In this document: positions 25,283-37,078 of the stretch, one piece after another | How the letters are laid out: each line of letters opens with the position of its first letter | Numbering within the stretch: position 1 is the first letter of the stretch | Assembly: GCA_013368445.1 (NCBI GenBank) | Contig: JAACJO010000018.1 | Coordinates: forward strand, 1-64,000 | DNA from: Leucocoprinus leucothites | Taxonomy: Eukaryota; Basidiomycota; Agaricomycetes; Agaricales; Agaricaceae | Length of the DNA: 64,000 nucleotides | Direction of reading: 5' to 3' | Program-made: the position numbers and the translations under genes | The notes under the pieces: model-generated | Seen by the model: only the letters and a program-made list of their open reading frames with translations | Told to the model about the DNA's origin: nothing | The model's database searches: none

Positions 25283-27245
25283 GGTTGAAATTCGAGTTGG
25301 TGTTTGTTTTTCACGGTGACTGAGTATGGGAAGGGGAAAGAGGCATTTGAAGGGGGGGGAACGACGGGGATAGTGTGTAGTGGGGAAAGTGTGAGAGGGT
25401 CCGATTGGGGGTAAGTGGTACATATATAACGTCAACACGTGCCCCCGCGAGTATACACACTGCGTCCTTGACGACTACCCCCTCCGTATTTCCACTTTCA
25501 GCAGCTCTGATTCTAGTTATTATTACTGTTGACGAAAAGGAAAAAATTCCGATCCAAAGCTCCATATCAGACTGACCAAATAAGAAGATTGACGCCTGGA
25601 ACGAACATGAAAAACGCGTCAGTGGTAACATCATTCGTTCGGCCTTTTGTCGGCAATCCCCTCCCCACACACACACACACAGATCTAGCTTGGCCATCCA
25701 ATCGTTGGGTGCTGTTCGCACTCACGATCCTTTCCTCTCGATCTCTCCCCGCAGCCTTGCGTTTTAAGAGTGTGGTACCACGCAGCGTAAGGGGCGTGGG
25801 ACGAGACTGCTCTCTCTGACTTGTCTGAATGTGCATCTCGGCAACATGTCCCATGACAGTAACCCACCCAACCAGGTATCCTCGACACCAATTCTAAAGA
25901 CCCTACATACATACGTGAAGCGAGTCCCACCCAACGCCCACCCAAGACCCCGATCGGAGATTAACTTTTTTCTGAACACTGATCCAGTTGATGAACAAGG
26001 GTCCTCCTTGAACTGGATGTCATTCGGAAACGCAAAAGTCGTCTCGACAACGAACAAATGTGCAAGGAATCACAGCTGACGTTCGCTGAGCGCTCGGGGG
26101 GATCCACATCTTCAAACGCGCCTAATCAGCATGGCGTAGCCGAGAACCGTCACTCGATTCGCCGAACCATCGTAAAGTTTATATCTGTATCGGGTTTAGT
26201 TCAGGCCAAGACCGGTAGGTAGTGCACTTGCTGTACATAATTAGTACGGGTTCTCACTGTCCGAAGATAGTGGCACCAAGACCATATGACATGTTGGTGG
26301 GTGTATGATTAAGTAGTATCAAACTCATCAAAGGTTGTAGCATTCACGACTTGCGATCTCTCCATAATTCCATTCCCTTTCACTTCCACGTCATCGTCTC
26401 AGGTGGTCCAAAATGATAAAAGATAGGAATTCAGTGCACTGTTGATCCTTCGGGCAGGGGCCGAAAGCACCGGTATATATATCTAGGTTCTTTCCGAACA
26501 CTTGAAGCCACGGTCATGATCGATGATCGGCGGCGCGGGTGTGACTTAATCCAGCTATACCCGTTGAAGCGGTCCTACTTTTCAAGATCGAGCCGCCAAA
26601 TGCTCGAACAACTACTACAAACTCCGGGCTTATATTACCTTTGCACTCTTGCCACCGTCCTCCTGGCTCTTATTCAAATGTCCTTCAAGCATGGAATCAC
26701 CTCTCCCCATCGAGCGTTCATTAAACCCCAAGCATTAACCCTCGAACATCGGGCAGCCCCAACACAATGATTACTCGCTGCAACATCCAACTAGACCACT
26801 TGCACCAGCACTAGCGCTATTTGTGATGGCACCAATAATCAGATCATTACTTGGCTCTCTGTACCCATTCGAGACGAGGCTGACTTGAAACTAATATATT
26901 GAAAACCAAATTAATCACGGACCATGCATGTCACCATAAGCCAAGCTGCGAAAATTACTATCTGATTCTATGCCCTTCGTACTTTATCCCATTAATACAT
27001 CTCGTTCCAATGGAAGGTCCAAGCGTCAGCGGCAAGAGTCCGAGGACAACAACGACCTCCAGCTTACCACAAATCCAATCCCCTGATTCACGCGCGACAT
27101 CCTCTATGTATCATATCAGGTTCAATGCGCTCCCAAAATATGTATAGTACACAAAAAATGTCGACGAAAGCGAATTATCCACAACAGGTCTACTAAACAA
27201 GGTGAAAACATTAAAGTATAAGCAACCAGTTCAATCCAAAAACAA
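25283..27245. other. Promoter-side spacer of the transcription factor
   Basis: It contains a (CA)8 microsatellite at 25666-25681. A plus-strand open frame at 26516-26770 encodes one hydrophobic stretch (LYYLCTLATVLLALIQM), but it has no family match and is not called a gene. Nothing else was recognised. Confidence 0.35.
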
Positions 27246-28461
27246 TTAATCGCTCTTGACGCGGTCAGAACCCCTCGCAGCAGCAGCGCTAGCCGAACTC
27301 CATCCCCCAAACCATCCACCACCAGCTGCAGCCCCAGTCGCACCGGTAGCATCATGGTGATCAGCATCATCAGCAACATCGTAACCCTCATCATCACTCG
27401 GCGCCTCAACCTCTTCAAACCTCCCGCTTCCACCACTTGCCGATCTACTCCTCACATGATCTTTCCTTCTCATAGTATGCACAATCGAGTCCGACGAAGC
27501 CCTTGAAGTCGTCGCCGACCCTGTCGGTAACCCTTCAATGATACTAACAGGCACCTCGTCTAGGCCGTTATTATCAATTTCGCGTAGTTCGGCGTAGAGT
27601 TGACGTTTACGTTCTTCTGCTGTTGTACTTCCGGAACCTTTGCGCATTTGGGCAGAGTGGATACGAGAGGAAGGTGGAGTAGTCAGTGCACTGACTCCAG
27701 GGCGCCTAGTACCGGCGCCTGATGATTGCGACTGCGCTTGCGCACGCGCAGCACCAGCGAGTGCCATTCCACTCGCAAGAATACTCGGTCCATAACTCCC
27801 CCATAAGCTCGATGCAAGCTGCATCGCTCCCCCCATAGGGTTACCCAAACTCGGCGGCTGAGCTGAATCAACCCTCTCCTCTTCCTCCAACTCCCTCCCT
27901 GCTGCACTAGTAGCATAGGATGAAGGTGCTTGACCCATAGCAATCGCAGCCTGATCCCACAACATTCTCGCGCGGTGTTGTAGGAATGCGTAGAGTTTGG
28001 ATTTCAGTCGTGCAAGGGTACTATCGATTTGAGTTTCATGAGTTCGGAAGAAGGGTTGTAGATGGGTTTTGTAGAGGTAGGAGGAGCCTTTGAATTGTGG
28101 GAGGGCGATGTAGAGGAGGAAAAGGGTTTTGAGAGTATAGTAGAATGGTATCCTGTAGATGCATAATGCGTTGGTACATTGGACAATTAGAAAGGAGATA
28201 CAACAGACCATGAGATGACCCATTCTGCGACATATTCAATGCCGACGACAAAGCCGAGGACAGACCAATACATCAACCACCTCTCCAGCTCCTCTTCAGA
28301 AGCCGGACGTTGACTCAAAGTCTTATATGATGCATAACCAGGATACAAAAACGCGACCAGCGAGCTAGAACGCAGTGTCACCGTTCAGCGCAGATTCCTT
28401 ACCGCATAAAGGTGCCAAGGTGGACTCACCTGATCACTCGAGAAGTGAAAAAGAACAACAT
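27246..28461 (-). CDS. YOP1: Yop1/REEP (TB2/DP1/HVA22) ER-shaping membrane protein
   Basis: Exon 1 starts at 28461 (MLFFFTSRVI). A splice gives SSLVAFLYPGYASYKTLSQ, and a second intron near 28212-28147 joins EYVAEWVISW to IPFYYTLKTLFLLYIALPQ, then GSSYLYKTHLQPFF. These are the hallmark segments of the TB2/DP1/HVA22 family, whose hairpin membrane wedges curve ER tubules and interact with reticulons and atlastin-type GTPases. After the conserved ~130 residues the protein has a long polar, Ser/Ala/Gly-rich extension to the stop at 27246, longer than in yeast Yop1. Such extensions are common in basidiomycete members. The start is chosen because family proteins begin just upstream of the LYPGYASYK motif. 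Confidence 0.87.
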
Positions 28462-28814
28462 CACCAAGTTTTCGGGAGAGAAAATCCCAAGAAATCAAGC
28501 AATTCGGTATTGAAAGTATGAGTAGTCAGTAGTCAGTCTGAAAGGGTCCGGTGTGAAGCAAGCTGGTCGCAGTCCTACAGCATGGCAGAAACCAAAAAGG
28601 AGTTTGCCGAGCGAAACAAGTTATGTAGCTGATGACGTAATCAAAGCATGCCCCTGTCGTAAACCAAACCCAGTTGCCCAATTCGAACCGAATGCGGCGA
28701 CAGTATTCGTCTGGACCCTAGGCTCGTGCTTTGCAACAGAATTGCTACAGCGGACACTACAATACGCTCAAACACGTCAGATATAAACGAGGACCCAATA
28801 TTCGTTGAAAACAA

Positions 28815-31800
28815 ATGCCAGGAAGACGAGGTAGACCGAGATTGACCATGCCCGCAAGGCCTCGAGTCGGCGGGCTGCTGGCACTTCAAAACGCAACGCA
28901 GATGGACTTTCAGAGGATCATTTGGATGAAGATGAGTCTACTGTGCCCGACGAATCCAAATGGAAGACTATGAAACCGTATGGTCTTTTTGCCAGTATGA
29001 TGTTCATCATTCTTCATGCTATGAATATATACTGACTTATTGGTATCAGTTAGTGATAAAGACGGTGTAAAGTATCGATTTAAACGTGGTGACATGTATG
29101 CCTAATATCTTGCGCGCACATGTTTTGTGGTTTCTGATAACCCGGCATATTGTAGAGCAACGATACTTCCACAACAAAAAGACCCAAACGAACAGATCGA
29201 ACCACACGAATATTGGATCGGAAAGATTCTCGAAATTCGTGCAGATGCTGGGAGTCAAGATTCCACTGTCGTACGTCTTCTAAACTCCCTAACGACTTAG
29301 GCCATTCACTTCACTGGCTTGTAGATATGGGCCAAAGTCCGATGGTTTTATAATGCTGAAGATGCAGCTGGAATTGTCAAATCTCTGTACGTCTTAACCT
29401 TTCTCTTCCCAGCATAGACAGTCACACTGCTCTGCTGTCTGCCCCCATTCCATCCACGCCCTCTTTTTCCTCTCTTACACTTGACTCATATTTCTCTTCG
29501 CTTCAGAGATACATCCCGCATCGGCAAGTTCGAACGTCTCTGTTCCCCCCACTGGGATTTTGTCCTCCCACACACATTCAACGAAGTCATCTCCATGCCT
29601 CAACTCCACCTTACCCTCTCGTGAAGCGTAAAAAGTCACTCACAAGAAAGAAACAAAAACTTGTGGATACGGAGTCTATATCAACCGCTACAACCAGCAC
29701 CGTTGTTCAAGATGGTGGATTAGAACTTGGATTGGAAGATCAACAGCCGATAGGACCAGAGATGTTTTATTGGAGGTATACGATTGATATCGTTGGTAGA
29801 AAAATCAACGTACGTCCTCTCTCTTCTACCTATTCGACCTGAAAACTAACGATGTTGTACGATTGTAGCCCAAACCAGAGCTTAAATCATGTCTCTGCTC
29901 GCTACCCTACTCACCCGACACGACCTCCCTCCTCCAAGGCGCCATGTTCTTCTGTCCCCGCCCAACATGTCGAACTTCCTTCCATGTAGGCTGTTTACGC
30001 GGCGCAAAGAGCGTCCGGGTACCTGACGATCAAGAGGTTGTCGTACCCACGCCTCTACACTCACCTTCCAAGTCAATTAATAGAGGGCGTGGGATTAGGA
30101 GAGGAAGTGCGAGAGGGAAAGGAAAGGAAAAGGCCGAGGTGGCACTCGAAGATGATTTCACGAATGCGCAATGGTTAACACCACGTGCAATACGTCGTAT
30201 AGCATGCACACCGGACTCGAACGACCCGGTTGACCTACTATCCCTCATGTCCCCTCCATCCTCCCTCGATACCACTTCTACACCCCGCAAAAAGCACCAA
30301 CACCAAACACCACCCTCATCACCGTTAAGCTCTCTCCTTCAGCGCGTTTACGCACGTCAACTCCAACAACACCAACGCGAGCAGACGGCGACCACGGTGC
30401 GGAAACGCGTCTTATCAGCCACTTCTAAACACTCTGCGCCCTCAATAATGTCGACAAAGTCTGGAGGGAGCTGGATTGAAGTTGAGGGTTTATTGGTCAC
30501 TGAGGATGAAGATGCCGATGGCGATATCGACGTCGAGATGTCTGGGCAGCACGACATTCTCCCAGACGACGTTATCCATGAGAACAATAGTACCAGTTGG
30601 GGTGGTTTCACTCAGGATACGATTTCTCAACTTATTACACCAAAGTCTCCCCACAAGTCAAAACCGAAGTCAAAGGGGCCAAGGTTGTCGGATAGGGAGA
30701 AAGATAACTCAAAACACGTTCAGGTGGATTTTCCTTCCACGACGCACAGGCCCCTACAGGTCAAACCATTAACGCCCGCAACGCTACTCGCAACGCTGTT
30801 TTTGCTTCCTTCGCCATTTCCTCCTAGTTACGCATCTGCTACTTCTTCCCAACCTACTGCTACCTCTATTCCCTCACCCTCTGCTACCCCTACTGCTGCT
30901 GTCACCTCAACCACTAACAACACCGCGTCTACTTCAACCAACCTACCACCAGTAGCATCAACGTCAAAGCCCACCACAATTGATGATACATCGATCGACT
31001 CAAAAGACCTATTACTCTTAGCTTCTCAACCCCTCCTACGAGGAGCAGGATACATCCCGTATCTCGGTCCAACGGGAAATGTTAACTTGGTTTTGGCTGC
31101 AAGAAGGTTGATTTGGGAGGTGCTCAGTGCGCTTGGTGGAGTTGAACTGTCTTCCTCTTCGTCAGCCACCGCAGCGGCGACCACAGTGAGTCCAACGACC
31201 GCCTCTACTACATCAAAGAAACGCGGTCGTCTGTCGAAGAATAAGTCCACCGCAAAAGGCAAAACTGCTCCTTCACCATTTGATATGACCATCAACGATG
31301 ATTTAGGAGGCGACGAGAGAGAGCTTGATGAAGCACAACAAGATATTCGAGACGCAGAGGACTATCGTAAAGTTCTCGAGTGCGTACACTCACTTCTGAG
31401 TGGGTGGAAAGAAAGATTTAAAGAGGGAGGGAAGGTGCTACCTCCCGGTGCTGAAGTAGATGACGGGATTGTGATCAAAGACGGGTTGATTGTTCACGAT
31501 TCTTCATTGTCGAGGCCACTCCCGAGCGGTGGTAAAGGTAGTGGGCAGGAGAATGAAGATATCGATATAGCCGATGGTACGCGTCGGGAGGAAGAGACAG
31601 AGGTGGAAGAGGAAGGTGTGCTAAGGTCGGGAAAGAAGAGGAAACGGGTGTATGATCCGTTTTCCGAGGTTAACGGGTCGCGGAAGAAAGGCAAAGGGAA
31701 GGCGAAAGGGAAGGACAGGGAGCGGGAGATAAAGGGAGAGGAGGAGGAGGAGGAGGAGGAGGAGGAGGAGGAGGTTACGCCAGAGGAGGAAGAGATGTTG

Positions 31801-31845
31801 TTGAGAGTTGATTGGGCGTGTCCTCACTGCGATAACTTGCTTTAA
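28815..31845 (+). CDS. BAH and PHD domain chromatin protein with a split PHD finger
   Basis: After a short acidic leader (LSEDHLDEDESTVPDESKW), spliced exons give a BAH domain: VKYRFKRGD near 29070, IEPHEYWIGKILEIRADAG near 29200, WAKVRWFYNAEDAAG near 29330, and SRIGKFERLCSPHWDFVLP near 29515. A PHD finger then begins: CLCSLPYSPD near 29893, FFCPRPTCRTSFHVGCL near 29950. Its last knuckle, WACPHC, appears only at the extreme C-terminus (31815-31832), after about 600 low-complexity residues that include a (GAG)12 poly-Glu run near 31740. BAH and PHD modules bind histone tails or nucleosomes, so a nuclear role in chromatin regulation is likely. The start is uncertain: the ATG at 28815 is not in frame with the acidic leader, so an intron or a base error lies between them. 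Confidence 0.8.
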
Positions 31846-32045
31846 TTTTTGTTTTGTAATCGATGCTTGAGTATTTGTGCTTGTATCCAACTATTCCTCC
31901 CAGAATTCCAGTTAAACTAATCATCAAGTTGACTTTGAAGGCACTCATATCTATATGCTCGAAACACAGAACAAGTTAAACTAGTAATATGCTCAGAAAC
32001 TTCCTCCCTTGACCAAATATCCCTAGTACTAATACGGAAATTGAG

Positions 32046-33256
32046 CTACAAGTGAAAGTCAACTGGCGCGAAGCTGAACTCTCCGAGGAGGTTACTCCAG
32101 AGCTCGAGGAACCTTTTGTTCAGCAGCCCGTCGCCATTTGCATCCTCTTCACACCATAGAGGTTCTCTTCCGCTCCTCCTTTTTTCATCTAACGTATCCC
32201 AGGATAGATCGACAGTGGCTGCCGTTCCAGGTTCAGCTTCCCAGTCAATCCAAAGCCAATCCTCTCCTACTATGCTCACGCTCGAGACTTTCCTAACAGT
32301 CTCTTTCCGGATGATGGCATAAGCTTGTGTTTTCAGCTGTTTGTAGAAAACAGCTTCTTGTCGTTCGGTAATACGACCCTGCCTTTTTTTTACATTCGAC
32401 GAGTAGGACAACTTCCTCTTGCAAGCCGGTAGTACCAGGGTCGGTGCTCTTTTTGTATAGGACAAAGTCAGGTATACAAGTAATCCGAGATGGCTCGAGT
32501 TCAGGACGTTGAATGGCTTCAGGCTGCTCCTTCACAAGCAGGTCGATACTTGCAATCGGATTGGTGTCCGGGATCGGAGAAGGCGATGGGTATGCACTGC
32601 AGTAGTCTTGCTCGAGCGTGCTTCCCTGGCTTCCTAATGGTATGCTGCCAGATGCTTCTTCCGTGGGTTCCGTGGAAGCTCGTGCGCTCGTGGTACTCCA
32701 ATGATTCCCTATTTCATAGGAGAGTTCCTCTAAGTTTTTGAAGCATCAGAGGTATAATCAGCTGGTAGCTACCTGCTGTCGCCTGGGTTATTCTTTCCTG
32801 GGGATGGACAAGCAGAAATGCATTTCGGGCTTCTGAGCCCGTGGTCATGCCTTGGTCTTGCGCGTCGTCGGCAAGTGCGGTGAAGAGCGCGTTGATGGCT
32901 CCGTACAAGGAAGCTTCGGTGTGACCGTGATCAGGGAGGTTACGGAGAGTCAAGAAGTCCTTATATGCGTTTTGAGCACGAGCCCAGTTCGATCTGTGTT
33001 CCTTGGGAGGAGAAGCAGCCGGAGGTACCCCAACTGACGAGCTCATAAGTATCGATGCGTTAAGCAGTGGCCACGTAGCGCGAGTTGCAAGAAAACCGGG
33101 CTGGGCACAAGGCGAAGATACCAGATGTTCACCGAGAGATGCAGGATACAACTCTTGAAGCTTGAAGAATGTACAAGAGACCAGTCCAACAGAATTGAAG
33201 CTTTGAAGTAAGAGGCTAATGTCGTTTAAGAACGGGCGCACCGGTAACTTCCACAC
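32046..33256 (-). pseudogene. PD-(D/E)XK nuclease-like gene with a frameshift
   Basis: The minus-strand frame from 33256 encodes ~155 residues of helical sequence. A plausible intron (about 32787-32726) leads to a second part containing IPDFVLYKK and then VVLLVECKKK. The D...E-x-K arrangement is the catalytic signature of the PD-(D/E)XK nuclease fold, found in many uncharacterised agaricomycete proteins. Directly after the Lys run an A8 tract (T8 on the plus strand near 32389-32397) shifts the frame. The continuation, QGRITERQEAVFYKQLKTQA and on to WLWIDWEAEPGTAATVDLSW, is in the next frame and runs to the stop at 32046. One base too many explains the break. Either the gene is newly dead or the homopolymer was misread; if intact, it would be a complete small protein. 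Confidence 0.55.
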
Positions 33257-33592
33257 CAGACCGTCATCATATATTACATTCAGGTCCTTATCCTACTTAT
33301 CTATACTTAGCCCCATCTCCTCTCCTATATTTAGCCTAGGTACTCCCTGGAAACGACCTGTCTATTGCTAGATCCGATATGTGTAGTACTGTGATCTGAG
33401 TAATTTGATATAAACAGCCAAGGTGGAGACTACATGTAATTCACTGTTTTGTAAACAGCTCCATGCTTTCCATACTTGGTGGGTGTTCCAGAGCGATATC
33501 GCAAAGCGCCCGCCCCTGGCTTGAACCATCACTAACACTCCTCAGCGCTCACTCTGCTTTGGAGAGATTGCAATCGTTGTTCGCGTTCACTG

Positions 33593-35061
33593 ATGCAATT
33601 TATCACCCCACACATATGCTATAGCATGACAGCAGTTCAAGACATCGAGCCATCTCGACCTATTGGGCTTCCCTTCGACATTCTTGAAGAAATCATTAGT
33701 GGGATTGACAACAGCTTCGGTTCCTATCGCGCAGATGCCCTAAATACACTTGCATCTTGCTCACTCGTCTCTCGTGAATTACGAGATGTTGCACAGCGAC
33801 GACTTTTTTCTTGTTTCAGAATTTTCCCTAGAGCAGTTTCTTTAAAGAAATTCATGGACCATGTGGACCATGCCGGTGATGACGACCGCTTCATTCGTTA
33901 TATCAAAAAACTCGACATCTTATACGCAAGCCAGTCACCCCATTTCATCGGGGGCTTCGAGAGATTTCTAGGAAAGCTCATCCGGGTGGAGATGGTGATA
34001 TTTTCCTGGGGCGGCTTTTGGAATGAATGTTTTTGGGATCGGCTAGAAGATCACGAATGCGAAGCATTTCTCCGATTATTATGGTCACCATCCCTCAAAA
34101 CAGTAGTCACATCGCCCTCGCTTGCACCGTTTCCCTGGGTCATTGCCAGTTTCTTTGGGCCAAACGTTGAGACGTTGAAAGTGCCTGGACTTGTGTACGG
34201 TTACAAATCACAAACGGTCGGGAAAATGCAACGTCAGCTGGCCAAACTTCATCCTGCAGATTTGCAACCCGCTACGAGGGGCACCGTCCGACTGAAGCAC
34301 ATCAGTCTTCTGTACAAAGGAGGTATTGCTCTCCTTTTATATGTGGGGGCCCAAAAACGTAGATGGTTATCCCTGGACTCGCTTCAGACTTTGCTTGTTT
34401 GCTCCAGCCAGAACAGGCCACTTGGTCTGGAAATCGATATCGGCCTGTTTTTCAGGCTCTGTCCCAATCTCAGGGCCTTTTGTATCTATCCGGGCGTACC
34501 AGAGTGGAGGAGTCCTTTTTTGACCCATGGTATGTTGTTTTATCGCTCTCATCGTGCAACTGTCGGTGACGGAGCACATCAGATCATTGGAATGTTGACG
34601 ACCTCACATGCAGGCTACCCGAGTTTAACTGGGTTAGCATATACCGTTCTGGCACCCAGTTAACCCTCAGAAACCTGCCGTACTGTGATGATTCTGACGG
34701 CATCAGTGAATGGCTTACCCCATACACCTGGAATTGCCCTTATCCCAGCCTTATCACGAGCATCGACATCGTATTGTGTTGCTCCTTTAGCATGTACGGC
34801 AAAGATCTCGAAGGAACCTTAAGGAGATTCGATTTCATGCCGGAGAGCTGGAAAAGATTAGACGAGGCTATCAACTCGAGGTTTCATAACCTGAAGCGTG
34901 TTTGTTTGACTTTAGAAGTTGGAGAGGCGTGCTACCAGTCCGGTAGTCAGAAGGATCTCTTCCCCTGGTTAGAATCTCCCGGGCCATTCCCCAGATTGAG
35001 AGAGAAGGGTGTATTTGCGCTTGAAAAGAAGTTTGTTACACGCAGAGAGAAAACATCTTAA
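33593..35061 (+). CDS. F-box protein of the agaricomycete F-box/LRR-like type
   Basis: The N-terminus carries an F-box: IGLPFDILEEIISGID, then TLASCSLVSRELRDVAQRRL. The next ~250 residues have the alternating Leu/Trp pattern of divergent leucine-rich repeats (SLKTVVTSPSLAPFPW, NVETLKVPGLVYG). A likely intron begins at the GTATGT at 34529 and ends near 34614. Downstream coding (LTLRNLPYCDDSDGISEWL to the stop at 35061) is in another frame from the sequence just after that acceptor, so a second splice or an indel is needed. Either Met (33593 or the one 11 codons later) could start. Such proteins are Skp1-binding receptors of ubiquitin ligases and are strongly expanded in agaricomycetes; the substrate is unknown. 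Confidence 0.65.
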
Positions 35062-35498
35062 CCCAGCCTGTCGAAATCCGTCGATGTCTACTGGACCACA
35101 CAGGCATCGAGTGTTCGTGGACATCTTCCACACACCAGTCACTTCAATATGTCTTGTGGTGATTTCTGTAAACTCACCTCTGAACACTTTTCCTGGACAA
35201 ATGACCGCTTTCCCTACTCGTTTTTCCTCTGGTAGGTGGGAAGTAAACCGAGGCTCCATTACCAGCGGAATCCACATTCCCCGACTGACTAGTGTAGTGC
35301 TTTTCATGGCTCTCTTTAGGACCTTCTTTTCCCACCGCTGTTGTTTAGTCAAACCAAGAGATGACATATATTTGAGCGCGAAAACTGTATAACCTCTTTC
35401 GAAACTTCTTCACGTTAATAATACATATACCGGGCGATAAAGTTGCGAGTGGACAAGGATGCCGGAATTCGTCAGGCCCAAAAGGTGGTGAATTAAGC

Positions 35499-36264
35499 CT
35501 AAGCACCGACACCGATGGTCTTGAGATAGGCAAGGCGATAAGGGTTGGCGTCCGTGGCTTCGCCACGATTGTGGGGTACCCACTTGGGCTCGTCCTGTAT
35601 AGGCATCGAAGAACGGCTTAGCGCTTGATTCCGTCGAAAACCATCAACCTCACCTGGAAGAGACGCAATGCCTTGATATAGTTCTTCTCGTCGAGGGTAA
35701 AGCGGTGGTATATACCAGCAGGAACAACCAGAAGGTCCCCAGGTTCTACTGCGAGACGAATCCATGCATCGGTGGGAGTTTCTATAGATCATTATGCAGG
35801 AATACGCGAAGGGAGGTAGTCATCTAGCCTACCACGAACATCGAAGAATCCACTTCCATCAAGAATATACCGGATTTCCTCGTCCTCATGCATACGTCTG
35901 CAAGTAACCGCAATCAACGATAGGCTCTGTTGACTGAATGATTGGTTTCACGCACTCCTCAAAGAATGTTTTGATCTTATCTTCATAGATCTTTGTCAAT
36001 GGTAAGCAAGATTGATCAGGAAATCAGAGAGCGGAAAATACCCACTTCACCCATTGCAGCCTTAGACACATTGATTGTGTCCCTATTCTTGTAGTTCCTT
36101 TCCTTCGCGATGGCATTTATCTTCGGTTCGTGTCCCTCAACGGGGATCTGCCAGTGTTTGACGTTTATAGAGTGCAGAGTTTCATCGGAGACTGGTCTAG
36201 AAGGGACATAGTCATGAGGGAGGCGCTGGTCACCTGGAACGTTGTCGTAATAGTATGCTCGCAT
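35499..36264 (-). CDS. ADI1: Acireductone dioxygenase (ARD), methionine salvage pathway
   Basis: The start at 36264 ([18 protein letters not shown]) is chosen over upstream codons because family members begin there. Exons then give [66 protein letters not shown], and [15 protein letters not shown], with the stop at 35499-35501. This is the cupin enzyme that oxidises acireductone to the ketoacid precursor of methionine, using Fe2+ (or Ni2+ in a side reaction), in cytosol and nucleus. The metal site normally uses H-x-H, a Glu four residues later, and a His in the GIYHRFT motif. Here the first His codon reads CGT (Arg) at 35894-35896, next to the intron 35898-35955; the other three ligands are present. 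Length, ~180 residues, is normal. Confidence 0.9.
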
Positions 36265-37078
36265 TGTTAGTGATTGGGAGAGGTAAAGCACATCGGTTCT
36301 GACTAAGGGATTTGGCAGAATATGACCCACGTGCTCACTATTATCTTTTTGATCGTGGGAGGACGACAACATGGGCATTGGAGGGGCGCCCGCCGCTCAA
36401 AGCTCCAGCTTCATATGCTCACGCTTCATGCACATGCACATATCATCTATCGGCATTGTATGAATCTGTTTGGATTGTCATAAGAGCAGATAATGTCAGT
36501 GCACATTATCATCCCATTGACCTGAACTTGGCTTCCTTGGCTTTTCTTCCTAGCATTCTAGACAGTCGTTAACCGTCTATCCGATAGATGGCCATATGGA
36601 GCACTAATTCAAGGCGCGTAAACGCACCCAAAATCATTCAAGTGACCTAAACTTCTCGCATACATGTGTTCAAGAGTATTTCGCGCGCACCTTTGACCTC
36701 CGAACCTACACCTTGGCAGTTGGCGGCGGCGGCATCTGACCTACTGATTCCTCTACGCGGTTTTGATTATCAGTTCGGATTTGACGACTCAATAGGGATG
36801 CTATCAAATCTACCATGCTTTCGAGTACCTCGCATGACATTTCTGGGCTTCTTTCTGTTCTTTCTTTTGAATGCTCGACCAACGCAAACTACGGAAAAAC
36901 AGGCCTGGCTTGCGGCTGCCTTGTGGTCATGGAATGTCTTGGCATTGGCATTGGCAAACCATAACGACCTCTGTCTGGCGGTAAGATTTTGGACTGTGAG
37001 CTGCAAAAAAATACATAAATACGGAGTATCCAGTCTCTGCGTTCCAGCGAACTCCTCCTTCCCTGGTCGATTTCTAAC
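36265..37078. other. Intergenic region upstream of the first thaumatin-like gene
   Basis: It is shared by the divergent promoters of the ARD gene and the thaumatin-like gene. The open frame at 36666-37082 ends across the thaumatin start and shows no family features. Confidence 0.4.

Noticed and set aside
28670..28700. tRNA B-box-like word (attcgaaccga)
   Set aside because: No A-box or cloverleaf could be built around it; no tRNA was found elsewhere in the window.
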